The notes under the pieces were generated by a model that had not been told where the DNA came from, did not search any database, and saw only the letters and a program-made list of their open reading frames with translations. Positions 36,319 to 47,022 of a stretch of 64,000 bases of DNA are shown here, piece after piece; positions within the stretch are counted from its first letter, which is position 1, and each line of letters opens with the position of its first letter. The DNA is taken from NCBI RefSeq assembly GCF_015223065.1, contig NZ_JADFBY010000001.1:1178001-1242000 (forward strand), given 5' to 3'. The position numbers were made by a program, and so were the translations under genes. This DNA comes from Mucilaginibacter sp. JRF. GTDB taxonomy: Bacteria; Bacteroidota; Bacteroidia; Sphingobacteriales; Sphingobacteriaceae.

Positions 36319-37176
36319 ATGGAAAACGAAAAAATAATCAATCCGCCATCAGGATACGCCACATTCGCCTTGTTCTTAGCGCTCATTGCAGCATCAGGCA
36401 TTTTGATATGGCAAGGTATGCCGGTTATCGGCGTAATTGTATTTGTAATAGACTTTTGCCTTGTACTACCCGGACTGGTAATAGTTAACCCTAACGAATC
36501 AAAAGTGCTTACTTTGTTCGGTAAATACACCGGCACCGTAAAAAAGGACGGCTTTTTCTGGGTGAATCCATTTACAGTAAAAAAGAAAGTATCGTTACGT
36601 GCATTCAACCTAAACGGCCAGCAACTTAAGGTTAACGATAAGGTGGGCAACCCTATTGAAATTGCCGCGGTAATTGTTTGGCGGGTGAGTGATACCGCCG
36701 CCGCTGTTTTCTCGGTAGAGAATTATACGCAGTATGTAAACATACAAAGTGAGGCAGCTGTCCGTCATCTGGCTAATTCATTCCCTTATGATCATTTTGA
36801 GGATGAGGAGGCATCAATTACGCTGCGCGATGGTGCCGAACATGTTAGCATACTGCTTGAAAAGGAACTAAACGAAAGACTGGCCCGTGCCGGTATTGAA
36901 GTACTTGAAGCCCGCATATCACACCTGGCTTATGCGCCCGAAATTGCCAACGCTATGTTACAACGCCAGCAAGCCACAGCCATTATAGCCGCCCGTAAGC
37001 AAATAGTTGAAGGCGCAGTTGGTATGGTTGAAATGGCGCTCGATAAGCTATCAGCCAAAAACATTGTTGAGCTGGATGAAGAACGCAAAGCCGCTATGGT
37101 AAGTAACCTTTTAGTAGTACTGTGTGGCGAACGCAACGTAGCTCCGGTAGTAAACACAGGCACCCTTTATCATTAA
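36319..37176 (+). CDS. SPFH/band-7 domain protein, membrane anchored
   Basis: 285 residues. Two hydrophobic segments near the N-terminus ([16 protein letters not shown] and [20 protein letters not shown]) precede the SPFH core ([48 protein letters not shown]), then a helical region ([40 protein letters not shown]). SPFH proteins build ring-like scaffolds that organise membrane domains and proteases. It is the first gene of a three-gene unit; the next starts 10 bases after its stop. It probably acts as a membrane microdomain scaffold; partner and trigger are unknown. Confidence 0.92.
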   Translation: MENEKIINPPSGYATFALFLALIAASGILIWQGMPVIGVIVFVIDFCLVLPGLVIVNPNESKVLTLFGKYTGTVKKDGFFWVNPFTVKKKVSLRAFNLNGQQLKVNDKVGNPIEIAAVIVWRVSDTAAAVFSVENYTQYVNIQSEAAVRHLANSFPYDHFEDEEASITLRDGAEHVSILLEKELNERLARAGIEVLEARISHLAYAPEIANAMLQRQQATAIIAARKQIVEGAVGMVEMALDKLSAKNIVELDEERKAAMVSNLLVVLCGERNVAPVVNTGTLYH

Positions 37177-37186
37177 TATCAGGCTT

Positions 37187-37705
37187 ATGTTCAGCAAATT
37201 TAATAACCGAAACATCAGCAAGCTATACATGCAGCGGCATGGCTGGGTAAAGCCTGAGTTTGAACTTAGGGATGATGTTTACAGCTATGGCAAGTTAACG
37301 TTCAAAACCGTATCTATAAAACACGCCGGTACTGCTACGCTTGCCGATGGTTTGTTGAATTTCAAACTCGAGGGCTTTTGGCAAAAGCGGGTTAGTGTTG
37401 TTGATGGGAATGATGTACTTGTAGGTAAACTAAAAATAAAAGCGTTTAGTTCGACAGCGGAATTTATATTGGCCGATGGCACTATCTTTTATTTAAAGCG
37501 CTCATCATTTTGGAAAGCGCGCTACACTTGGCGGAGTGATGCGCATGGCCCCTTACTGCATATACACTGCCATGCGTTTACTAAAACCGATGAGGTATTT
37601 ATTGAACAAAGCACGGCTCCATTAGCTTGGGTGCCATTACTCTCGTTCGTAGGGTTTTATCTTATTATAACTAAACAACGCCAGGCGGCAGCCGCGGGTG
37701 TATAA
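37187..37705 (+). CDS. Hypothetical beta-rich protein with C-terminal membrane segment
   Basis: 172 residues, family not recognised with certainty. The central part (residues 20-140) is a run of beta-strand hairpins, e.g. VSVVDGNDVLVGKLKIKAFS and FILADGTIFYLKRSSFWKAR, whose ddG-turn pattern loosely recalls the LURP/Tubby-like fold. A C-terminal hydrophobic segment (LAWVPLLSFVGFYLIIT) could anchor it in the membrane, followed by KQRQAAAAGV. Position between the SPFH gene (10 bases before) and the RHH gene (9 bases after) implies a joint function. Confidence 0.75.
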   Translation: MFSKFNNRNISKLYMQRHGWVKPEFELRDDVYSYGKLTFKTVSIKHAGTATLADGLLNFKLEGFWQKRVSVVDGNDVLVGKLKIKAFSSTAEFILADGTIFYLKRSSFWKARYTWRSDAHGPLLHIHCHAFTKTDEVFIEQSTAPLAWVPLLSFVGFYLIITKQRQAAAAGV

Positions 37706-37714
37706 AGTAATAAT

Positions 37715-37882
37715 ATGGCTGAAAAAAAAGCATTTATATTACGTATCAATCCCGACATGCTAAAGGAAGTGGAGGGCTGGGCAGCAGAGGAATTCAGAAG
37801 CACCAACGGGCAGATAGAATACCTTTTGCAGCAGGCCCTCAACGCGCGTAAAAAAACTAAAAAGAAAAAGGATACACCCTGA
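37715..37882 (+). CDS. Small Arc-like ribbon-helix-helix DNA-binding protein, 55 aa
   Basis: ATG 37715 to TGA 37882. The strand AFILRINPDMLKEVEGWAAE followed by STNGQIEYLLQQALNAR is the ribbon-helix-helix fold of Arc/MetJ-type regulators: a short beta strand with alternating residues (KAFILRI), helix A and helix B. The tail KKTKKKKD is basic and could contact DNA. At 55 residues it is a complete RHH monomer that would act as a dimer. It starts 9 bases after the previous stop, so it is part of the SPFH operon and may autoregulate it through the palindromes at 36266-36296. Confidence 0.85.
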   Translation: MAEKKAFILRINPDMLKEVEGWAAEEFRSTNGQIEYLLQQALNARKKTKKKKDTP

Positions 37883-37961
37883 GCATTATCCTCAGACTGG
37901 TAGAGTCCATAATTACAGGCAACAATTTTCGTTTACCTTTATACGTTGCCAAGCTACATTT

Positions 37962-38885
37962 ATGAAGAAAGTACTACTTATTATTTCGGCTGTTTTGTTA
38001 ATCCCTATGCTATCAATGGCTCAAAACGGGATCAGCAGCCGCGATTTGCAACAGCTAAATACTTATCGCGATAGCCTGAAAAATCTCGGCGCCAAGTTTA
38101 TTAATGATCAGGATGATATGGAGCGTAAGAATGCCAATTATCAATTCATCCGTACATTGGTAAGCGCGCTTAAAACGCCGAATTCATTTAATTACCCGTT
38201 TGATAGCGTGAAAGCCATAAGCGTAATCAACGCGCCCGACAACCGCTTTCGCATATTTACCTGGCATGTTATGAACCAGGATGGCAGCTATCGTTTTTAT
38301 GGCACAGTGCAAATGAACACCGGCGGCGCGTTAAAAATGTTCCCGCTGGAGGACTACTCCCCCATGCTTAAAAACCCCGAAGATTCAGTTACCGATAACC
38401 GCAAATGGTATGGCGCTCAGTATTACAAGATCATCCCTGTAAAAAATGGCGCTACCCCACATTATGTTTTGCTGGGTTGGAAGGGCAACACAGTTGTATC
38501 TACCAAAAAAGTTATTGAAACCATCTCCTTCAACAGAAATGGCGAACCCGTATTTGGCGCACCTGTTTTTGTCGCCAAAAACAAGACCCGTAAACGTGTT
38601 GTATTTGAATACGCCCGCCAGGCATCCATGCTGTTAAGGTATATCCCTGATGAAAACATTATCGTGTTTGATCATCTTGCCCCGCCTGATCAGCGCTCGG
38701 AAGGTAAACCCGAAACCTTTGGCCCCGATTTGAGCTATGATGCTTATAAATTAACCAACGGTAAATGGACATTTACTGAAAATCTGGATATGCGTAATAT
38801 CGCTACCTCACAGGATCAAAACGAATATCTCGACCCTAAAAAACAAGCCGTTAAGGATAGGCAACAGGTGCCATCAAAGCATTAA
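37962..38885 (+). CDS. Secreted hypothetical protein, 307 aa
   Basis: I do not recognise a named family. A signal peptide (MKKVLLIISAVLLIPMLSMA, then Q) is followed by a helical stretch (RDLQQLNTYRDSLKNLGAKF) and a beta-rich body with FRIFTWHVMNQDGSYRFYGT, YVLLGWKGNTVVSTKKVIET and FNRNGEPVFGAPVFV. The RIFTW and GNGEPVFG elements look like those of widespread conserved Bacteroidota periplasmic proteins of unknown role. The C-terminal 40 residues are polar and probably flexible. It lies 79 bases after the RHH gene and is probably a separate unit. Confidence 0.75.
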   Translation: MKKVLLIISAVLLIPMLSMAQNGISSRDLQQLNTYRDSLKNLGAKFINDQDDMERKNANYQFIRTLVSALKTPNSFNYPFDSVKAISVINAPDNRFRIFTWHVMNQDGSYRFYGTVQMNTGGALKMFPLEDYSPMLKNPEDSVTDNRKWYGAQYYKIIPVKNGATPHYVLLGWKGNTVVSTKKVIETISFNRNGEPVFGAPVFVAKNKTRKRVVFEYARQASMLLRYIPDENIIVFDHLAPPDQRSEGKPETFGPDLSYDAYKLTNGKWTFTENLDMRNIATSQDQNEYLDPKKQAVKDRQQVPSKH

Positions 38886-38949
38886 TATTAAGCTTATTAA
38901 ATAGTACCGAATTTTAGCGGCACTAAGTGTAACACTTTCAACATTTAAT

Positions 38950-38978
38950 TTTGATTTCGGGTATTTATGCTATTTTCG
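38950..38978 (+). promoter_or_regulatory. Promoter of the POT transporter gene
   Basis: TTTG at 38950-38953, a 17-base spacer and TATTTTCG at 38971-38978 (one mismatch), 20 bases before the ATG. Confidence 0.45.
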
Positions 38979-38998
38979 CAAAACCTCATAAAATTTAA

Positions 38999-40480
38999 AT
39001 GGCAGAAACATTAACCCCAGCTACAACTCCAAAAGGTAAAATACCACGCAGTATTCCTTTCATTATAGGTAACGAATTTGCGGAGCGCTTTAGCTTTTAT
39101 GGCATGCGCAGCATACTGGCTATATTTTTGGTAAACCAGTTTTTTAATCCTAACAAAATACCTGCACTTACCGCACAGGCCGAAGCGCAATCAAATTACT
39201 ATAACCACCTTTTTTCAACCCTGGTATATTTTACTCCATTATTGGGTGCTATAATGGCCGATTGGTTTTTTGGCAAGTACAGGGTTATATTAATGGGATC
39301 AATAATTTACACCATCGGTCACTTTATACTATCAATGTATGATGAAAGCTTAAGCGGTTTCATATTCGGCTTAGTTGTTATCGCTATTGCAGCTGGCGGT
39401 ATAAAATCATGCGTATCAGCCAATGTTGGCGATCAGTTTGATCATAGCAACTCAGGCTTAATGAGTAAAATATACAGTTGGTTTTATTTCAGTATCAATG
39501 CAGGTTCAACCGTTAGTATGTGGTTAGTGCCGGTATTGTATAAAAACTATGGCTCAGCCATAGCATTTGGCGTACCGGGAATACTAATGGCATTAGCTAC
39601 CGTCATATTTTTCTTAGGTCGTAAAATGTATGTTAGACTGCCGGCAAGTGGTATTAAAAAAGAAAACTTTATAACAGTTAGCTTTTATGCTTTTAGAAAC
39701 GGTTGGAAAACAGCCGAACAACATTATGGCCAGGAACGCGCAGATGCTATTCGTTCAATATGGCGAGTTATGAGTGTATTTGCTTTTATACCTGTTTTTT
39801 GGGCGCTTTGGGACATGAACAGTGCAGAATGGGCTTTACAAGCGGCTAAGCTCGATCTAAACCTTGGTATATTCGGCTGGAAAATATTACCATCACAATT
39901 ACAAGTTGCAAATGCCATCTTCTTACTATTATTGATCCCTGTATTCAATTACGGAATCTATCCATTGGTTGAAAAACTTGGTATTAAGGTCACGCCATTG
40001 CGTAAAATTGGTGCTGGTTTATTTGTTACAGGTTTTAGCTTTGTAGTTATCGCTCTGATACAAACCAGTCTGCAAAATGGCCATCAACCATCAATGTGGT
40101 GGCAAATATTGGCTTTCATTATTCTTTCTGCTGGTGAGGTTATGGTATCTATTACGGGTTTGGAGTACGCTTACACGCAATCGCCACCATCAATGAAAAG
40201 CACCATGACCGGTATATGGTACCTTACTTATTCGGTAGGTACATTCTTTACTACGCTGATCAACAAGAACATTTCTGAAAAAGGCTTTTTCGCATACTTT
40301 GAGGGCGATAAATACTTTTGGCTCTTTGTAGGTATTATCGGTGTTTTCTTTGTGTTGTTCTTATTTGTTAGTCCGCATATAAAGGAACGCAGCTATTTGG
40401 CCGATGATACCATTGGTGGAGCCTTAGATATTAAAGGCAATAAAACACAGGAAATTCATCCTGATAACCCGATTGTTTAA
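38999..40480 (+). CDS. POT-family proton-dependent oligopeptide transporter
   Basis: 493 residues and twelve to fourteen membrane helices. The first helix has NEFAERFSFYGMRSILAIFL, the PTR signature with the E-x-x-E/R-F-x-Y-G motif that carries proton-coupling residues. Further on are YSWFYFSINAGSTVSMWLVP (PTR2 signature 2) and LEYAYTQSPPSMKSTMTGIW. Imports di- and tripeptides with protons across the inner membrane. It precedes the mannosyltransferase gene by 50 bases, probably without functional connection. Confidence 0.94.
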   Translation: MAETLTPATTPKGKIPRSIPFIIGNEFAERFSFYGMRSILAIFLVNQFFNPNKIPALTAQAEAQSNYYNHLFSTLVYFTPLLGAIMADWFFGKYRVILMGSIIYTIGHFILSMYDESLSGFIFGLVVIAIAAGGIKSCVSANVGDQFDHSNSGLMSKIYSWFYFSINAGSTVSMWLVPVLYKNYGSAIAFGVPGILMALATVIFFLGRKMYVRLPASGIKKENFITVSFYAFRNGWKTAEQHYGQERADAIRSIWRVMSVFAFIPVFWALWDMNSAEWALQAAKLDLNLGIFGWKILPSQLQVANAIFLLLLIPVFNYGIYPLVEKLGIKVTPLRKIGAGLFVTGFSFVVIALIQTSLQNGHQPSMWWQILAFIILSAGEVMVSITGLEYAYTQSPPSMKSTMTGIWYLTYSVGTFFTTLINKNISEKGFFAYFEGDKYFWLFVGIIGVFFVLFLFVSPHIKERSYLADDTIGGALDIKGNKTQEIHPDNPIV

Positions 40481-40530
40481 AAAATTTGTTTGCTTTGCAT
40501 ACTTTTTTTTAACGATAGCGTTTACCTGTA

Positions 40531-41262
40531 GTGCCTGATAGTATTGTAATAATTCCTACTTATAACGAGAAGGAGAACATTGAGCGAATGATACGTAAAG
40601 TGTTCTCCCTCCCGCATGATTTCCATATCCTTATTGTTGATGATGGCTCGCCTGATGGCACCCAGCAAATAGTTGAGAGCCTGCAAACCGAATATACCGA
40701 TCGCCTTTTTATGGAGAGGCGGGCAGGTAAGCAAGGTTTAGGTACAGCCTACATTCATGGCTTTAAGTGGTGCATAGCCCGGCATTACGATTTCATTTTT
40801 GAAATGGATGCCGATTTTTCGCACAACCCTAACGATTTGTTAAAACTGCGCCAGGCTTGTATTGATGGTGCTGATGCCTCCATTGGCTCACGCTATATAA
40901 AGGGCGTCAACGTGGTAAACTGGCCCATGAGCAGGGTTTTGATGAGCTACTTCGCATCAGTATATGTACGCATGATTACCGGTATTGATATTCAGGATTT
41001 CACCGCTGGCTTTATGTGCTACAAACGCAAGGTGCTTGAAACCGTACAGCTCGACAAAATAAAGTTTGTGGGTTACGCCTTCCAGATAGAGATGAAGTAC
41101 ACCTCCATTAAACATGGTTTTAAGGTGGTTGAGGTACCAATAATTTTCACCGACCGTACTGCCGGCGAATCAAAAATGTCGACCCGTATATTTCGCGAAG
41201 CATTTTTGGGCGTGATACAAATGCGCATAAACAGCATATTCCGTAAATACCCGGAGGGTTAA
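40531..41262 (+). CDS. Polyprenol-phosphate mannosyltransferase (DPM1-like GT2)
   Basis: 243 residues, GTG start at 40531. A GT-A fold of family 2: SIVIIPTYNEKENIERMIRK, nucleotide-sugar and metal motif EMDADFSHNP (DxD at about residue 94), IGSRYIKGVNVVNW and DFTAGFMCYKRKVL, all DPM1-like. There is no C-terminal membrane domain, matching bacterial single-domain DPM synthases. It transfers mannose (or another hexose) from a nucleotide sugar to undecaprenyl phosphate on the cytoplasmic side, a donor for glycan or protein O-mannosylation, a known trait of Bacteroidota. Confidence 0.9.
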   Translation: MPDSIVIIPTYNEKENIERMIRKVFSLPHDFHILIVDDGSPDGTQQIVESLQTEYTDRLFMERRAGKQGLGTAYIHGFKWCIARHYDFIFEMDADFSHNPNDLLKLRQACIDGADASIGSRYIKGVNVVNWPMSRVLMSYFASVYVRMITGIDIQDFTAGFMCYKRKVLETVQLDKIKFVGYAFQIEMKYTSIKHGFKVVEVPIIFTDRTAGESKMSTRIFREAFLGVIQMRINSIFRKYPEG

Positions 41263-41293
41263 AACTGATCATTCATTAAAGTAGTATATATAT

Positions 41294-41320
41294 AAAAGTC
41301 CGTTTAATACGGGCTTTTTT
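41294..41320 (+). terminator. Terminator after the mannosyltransferase gene
   Basis: Stem AAAAGTCCGT / ACGGGCTTTT (one G-U pair) with a 5-base loop, then T-run, 31 bases after the stop. Confidence 0.75.
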
Positions 41321-41424
41321 GCTTTAATAAGACTGATTGTGATGCGTGAAATAAATTAATAAAAAATTATTCTGCTGATAATCTGCCAACTATAGCATAT
41401 AGTATATATTTAAGTTTGCAGCCT

Positions 41425-41455
41425 ATTGCAATTAACCATTAAAAACTTACTTTTG
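41425..41455 (+). promoter_or_regulatory. Upstream tandem promoter (P1) before tRNA-Pro
   Basis: ATTG at 41425-41428, a 19-base spacer and TACTTTTG at 41448-41455 (perfect -7 box). It resembles P2 base for base over much of the spacer and reads into 41460-41595, where I see no gene. Confidence 0.5.
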
Positions 41456-41554
41456 CATGCGCTTCAGAAAAAACAACTACTGTTTAGCAAAGCGAAGTAC
41501 TTTAACATAGCAAAGCATTACATCAGGAAACTGATAAAAATGATTAAATTTTAT

Positions 41555-41585
41555 TTTGCATTAAAGCATTAAAATTTTACCTTTG
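41555..41585 (+). promoter_or_regulatory. Promoter (P2) of tRNA-Pro
   Basis: TTTG at 41555-41558, a 19-base spacer and TACCTTTG at 41578-41585; both boxes are exact. The start of transcription would be a few bases before the tRNA at 41596. Confidence 0.75.
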
Positions 41586-41595
41586 CAAACCCTTT

Positions 41596-41669
41596 CGGGA
41601 TGTAGCGTAGCCCGGTATCGCGCCACATTTGGGATGTGGAGGCCGCAGGTTCGAATCCTGCCATCCCGA
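41596..41669 (+). tRNA. tRNA-Pro(TGG)
   Basis: 74 bases. Acceptor CGGGATG pairs with CATCCCG; discriminator A; anticodon loop TTTGGGA between stem halves CCACA and TGTGG, anticodon TGG; T-arm GCAGGTTCGAATCCTGC. CCA is not encoded and must be added afterwards. A strong terminator follows at 41688. Confidence 0.96.
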
Positions 41670-41687
41670 CGATACCATTAAAGTATT

Positions 41688-41719
41688 AAAGCCTGTAGAT
41701 TTTATCTACAGGCTTTTTT
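41688..41719 (+). terminator. Terminator of tRNA-Pro
   Basis: Perfect 13-base arms AAAGCCTGTAGAT / ATCTACAGGCTTT with loop TTT, then TTT, 19 bases after the tRNA. Confidence 0.85.
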
Positions 41720-41784
41720 GTTTATCCCCTATTTTTCTTAAAACCCTTGAGTTTGTGGTGTGTTACTTCGATAAATACACTACC

Positions 41785-42042
41785 ATGTTCAAATTCAAAA
41801 AACCAATAACGAAACCGACCATAATTAAAAAAGGCGCATTAGCCGTTGGTGCAAATGCAGCTGGTGCTATTGCTACCGGCGCAGTGGCTTTTGGCAGTTT
41901 AGCTGTGGGTGCCATAGCCATAGGCGCGCTTGCTGTTGGAGCGTTCAAACTGGGGCAACTATCCGTTAAAAGAGCCAGGATAAATAACCTGCATATCGAC
42001 AAGTTGACTATTGATGAGCTTGAGGTAAAACACCAGCATTAA
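41785..42042 (+). CDS. 85-aa Gly/Ala-rich pentapeptide-repeat mini-protein
   Basis: Start taken at ATG 41785; the frame is open farther up but that region overlaps tRNA-Pro and its terminator. From residue 17 to 81 the protein is 13 successive pentapeptides in perfect register, beginning GALAV-GANAA-GAIAT and changing after residue 61 to charged units NNLHI-DKLTI-DELEV. The third and fifth positions are almost always hydrophobic and the first is Gly in the first nine. This fits a short beta-solenoid or a membrane-associated beta structure. The N-terminus (MFKFKKPITKPTIIKK) is basic. No signal peptide or named function. Its stop codon abuts that of the next, convergent gene. Confidence 0.7.
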   Translation: MFKFKKPITKPTIIKKGALAVGANAAGAIATGAVAFGSLAVGAIAIGALAVGAFKLGQLSVKRARINNLHIDKLTIDELEVKHQH

Positions 42043-44244
42043 CTACTTTTCAATAATTACTTTATTTACGTGATCTCCACCATCATACCTGGTATGCACA
42101 ACGTAAATACCCTGACCAAATTTGCTACTATTTACCGTTAAAGTATTTTGCCCCTTATTTATTTTTATTGCCGACCGGTACACATTCAGCCCCTGCAATG
42201 TGGTAAGGTAAACCTCGCCATTACCGGCAGTTTCTGCTTTAAAGCTGATGTTGATTACACTGTTGGCCGGGTTCGGGTATATCTGTACGCTGTTTTCCGG
42301 CGTAATAGCTGCGGTATCGGCATCTATAGCTAAAGTTTGCAAAGTATTGGGCTGTATGTAAGGTGATAGCCTTGAACATGGAATTGGCAGCTCAGTTGTG
42401 CCATTGGGTAGTTGCCATTTTACCGACAGGTTATCAGAACCCCCATTCTCTTTATGCAATGCCTCTATATAATATTTGCGACCCGCTGTTAACCTGATAG
42501 TGGCTGATTTTTGCGATGGATATTTAGTATACACACGCGATAATGTATATGCTGTTGTAGATGCTATTTTTCTCTTGTTGGCAACGGTGGCATCCGTACT
42601 CAGCCAAAGCTCGGCAGCGTCATCGGCGGCAAGCCAAAAGGTATAATTTCCGGTAGCCGGGGCTGTAACATACCCCCTTATGCGAACACCGTAATTATCG
42701 CCTACCCCTATCGGCGCTTCAAATGATGTAAGCCTGGTTACTGACGATGGATTGTTAGGGTAATTGCTGTTACTTGTCAAATCGCTAACCTTGCTGCCTG
42801 TAATATTATTGTACTGCTCGCGGGTTATGTAAGCATTCGCATCGCATGCTACCGCTTTCGGCATTTCAACCTTCCATATTTTGGGTGATGACCCACCAAG
42901 CTCAAGCACATAAATAATATTGCCCACCATCTCGGCATCTACAGGGTTGTTGAAGCCGCCAACAATGCGTTGCGTTTGCATTTTATAGTTATCGGTAGCG
43001 GCATCATATATCAACTGGATATGCAGCAGATCCTGCCCAGGGTCATCAAACGGGCCCATCTCAACAGATGTTGGCGTAGCGCCCTTTGTCCAGCCCATCA
43101 CAAAGCCGTGGCCTTTAAATTCATCCGTAAGTAAACTATCACGGTCAAACACCAAACCCAGCGGTGAGCGGTGGCTGGTGAATGTGCCGAACTTCAAGCC
43201 ATCGCCATTAGCATCACGAATGGCTCCCGTTGCCGGGTCACGGTATTTATCGGCATAAGCACCAATGTTGATGATTGGCCCGGTAAAAGTTCTGTTTGGT
43301 CGTTTTGGGTAAGTTGGGTCGTTATAGAAAAAGCCTTTTTTGAACCCGGTGCTACGTGGATCAATAAGCTTATCTTTTGATGGATCGTATCCCGCGAATT
43401 GCATCGGCGTTTCATTGCCACCCATTACCCACGGGAAACCGTAAAACCTCCCCTGCCTTATCCAGTTCATTTCATCCGGGTCGTCGCGATCACCTGAGTT
43501 TTCGCAGCCGTACAGGTTTCCGTTACGGTCAAATGCCAGGTCGAAGGAGTTACGTGTGCCATCAGCATATAAATACCCCAAAGCTACCTGCTGTGCCGAA
43601 TCATTAGGCAGAATGATGTTATTAGAATTTATAGGGATGCGGAATATGGCCGATGTTAATGGCTGCTCGCGCAAACCCGGTGCAAGCCCGGCGCGGGTTT
43701 GTATCTCACCATGATCGGTGCGTGAGCCACTGCTCAAAAATATATAATTACTATCCGGACTGATAACCATGCCGCTATAGCCATGATTGTAAGCAGTATT
43801 GGTATAGCCATACTTTTCGGTTGTTAAAACCGGCGACCATACGCGGGTGCCGTTGGCCTGCAATACTCCCTTAACTATCTTGCCCTCGTAACTTATACTA
43901 TCGGCATTACGGTTGCCTATTAAAAAAAGTGTATTGCCCTTAAATGCCATACCCTGTAGTAGAGTGATGTTATGGTCGGCTTTGGTTGCCCGCTTTACGC
44001 TGGTGTTATTAGCCAATACCTCATACACATCGCCATTTTGGTTTACAAAGAATAAGTGTCCTGAAACAGGATCGCGTGCTAAGCGGGAACAACCCGAGGG
44101 CACGTTCAATAATGCAGTAACCTTAATATCTGACCGTGTTGCCGCCGGAACGCTTTGCGCCGATACAACGTTTGCCATAAGCAAACCAATTGCCAGCCAC
44201 AGGAAGAACCTGCCCGCTTGGATGCTTTTGTAGATGTTTATCAT
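42043..44244 (-). CDS. PQQ-dependent sugar-dehydrogenase-like propeller with PA14 and T9SS sorting domain
   Basis: 733 residues. Signal peptide (FFLWLAIGLLMANVVSAQ), then a six-bladed glucose/sorbosone-dehydrogenase-like propeller to about residue 460 (YNHGYSGMVISPDSNYIFLS, CENSGDRDDPDEMNWIRQGR, FYGFPWVMGG). Residues about 470-630 are a PA14 domain (GVRIRGYVTAPATGNYTFWL, DDAAELWLSTD). The last 80 residues are a type IX secretion signal (VQIYPNPANSVINISFKA ... GIYVVHTRYDGG). Likely secreted or surface-attached and sugar- or glycan-binding; enzymatic activity is inferred only. Confidence 0.88.
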   Translation of the reverse strand: MINIYKSIQAGRFFLWLAIGLLMANVVSAQSVPAATRSDIKVTALLNVPSGCSRLARDPVSGHLFFVNQNGDVYEVLANNTSVKRATKADHNITLLQGMAFKGNTLFLIGNRNADSISYEGKIVKGVLQANGTRVWSPVLTTEKYGYTNTAYNHGYSGMVISPDSNYIFLSSGSRTDHGEIQTRAGLAPGLREQPLTSAIFRIPINSNNIILPNDSAQQVALGYLYADGTRNSFDLAFDRNGNLYGCENSGDRDDPDEMNWIRQGRFYGFPWVMGGNETPMQFAGYDPSKDKLIDPRSTGFKKGFFYNDPTYPKRPNRTFTGPIINIGAYADKYRDPATGAIRDANGDGLKFGTFTSHRSPLGLVFDRDSLLTDEFKGHGFVMGWTKGATPTSVEMGPFDDPGQDLLHIQLIYDAATDNYKMQTQRIVGGFNNPVDAEMVGNIIYVLELGGSSPKIWKVEMPKAVACDANAYITREQYNNITGSKVSDLTSNSNYPNNPSSVTRLTSFEAPIGVGDNYGVRIRGYVTAPATGNYTFWLAADDAAELWLSTDATVANKRKIASTTAYTLSRVYTKYPSQKSATIRLTAGRKYYIEALHKENGGSDNLSVKWQLPNGTTELPIPCSRLSPYIQPNTLQTLAIDADTAAITPENSVQIYPNPANSVINISFKAETAGNGEVYLTTLQGLNVYRSAIKINKGQNTLTVNSSKFGQGIYVVHTRYDGGDHVNKVIIEK

Positions 44245-44438
44245 TTTGTGGTGTGTTTAATAAAATTGGTTGCCGTGTATCAAGTATCAGCTAAATACAA
44301 AATGCTGTGATAGTTTATATTGTTCAGGAGGTGCTTAAAGTTAGCTGTGGTAAAATTTAATATTATGGGCAAACACAGGTTGTATATTAAATTGTGATAC
44401 CCTGTTTTACACATCACTATTCAAACTCGTATCAACAA

Positions 44439-44467
44439 AAAAAGACACCCTTTTGAGGTGTCTTTTT
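44439..44467 (-). terminator. Terminator of katG
   Basis: Perfect 11-base arms AAAAAGACACC / GGTGTCTTTTT with a 7-base loop; minus-strand U-run follows. It lies 24 bases beyond the katG stop. Confidence 0.85.
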
Positions 44468-44490
44468 AATTGTAAGATCAGTGTTCGGCA

Positions 44491-47022
<2,532 letters not shown>

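Noticed and set aside
41629-41784. N-terminal extension of the pentapeptide protein by 52 residues
   Set aside because: It would start inside tRNA-Pro and run through its terminator; the ATG at 41785 directly precedes the conserved repeat.
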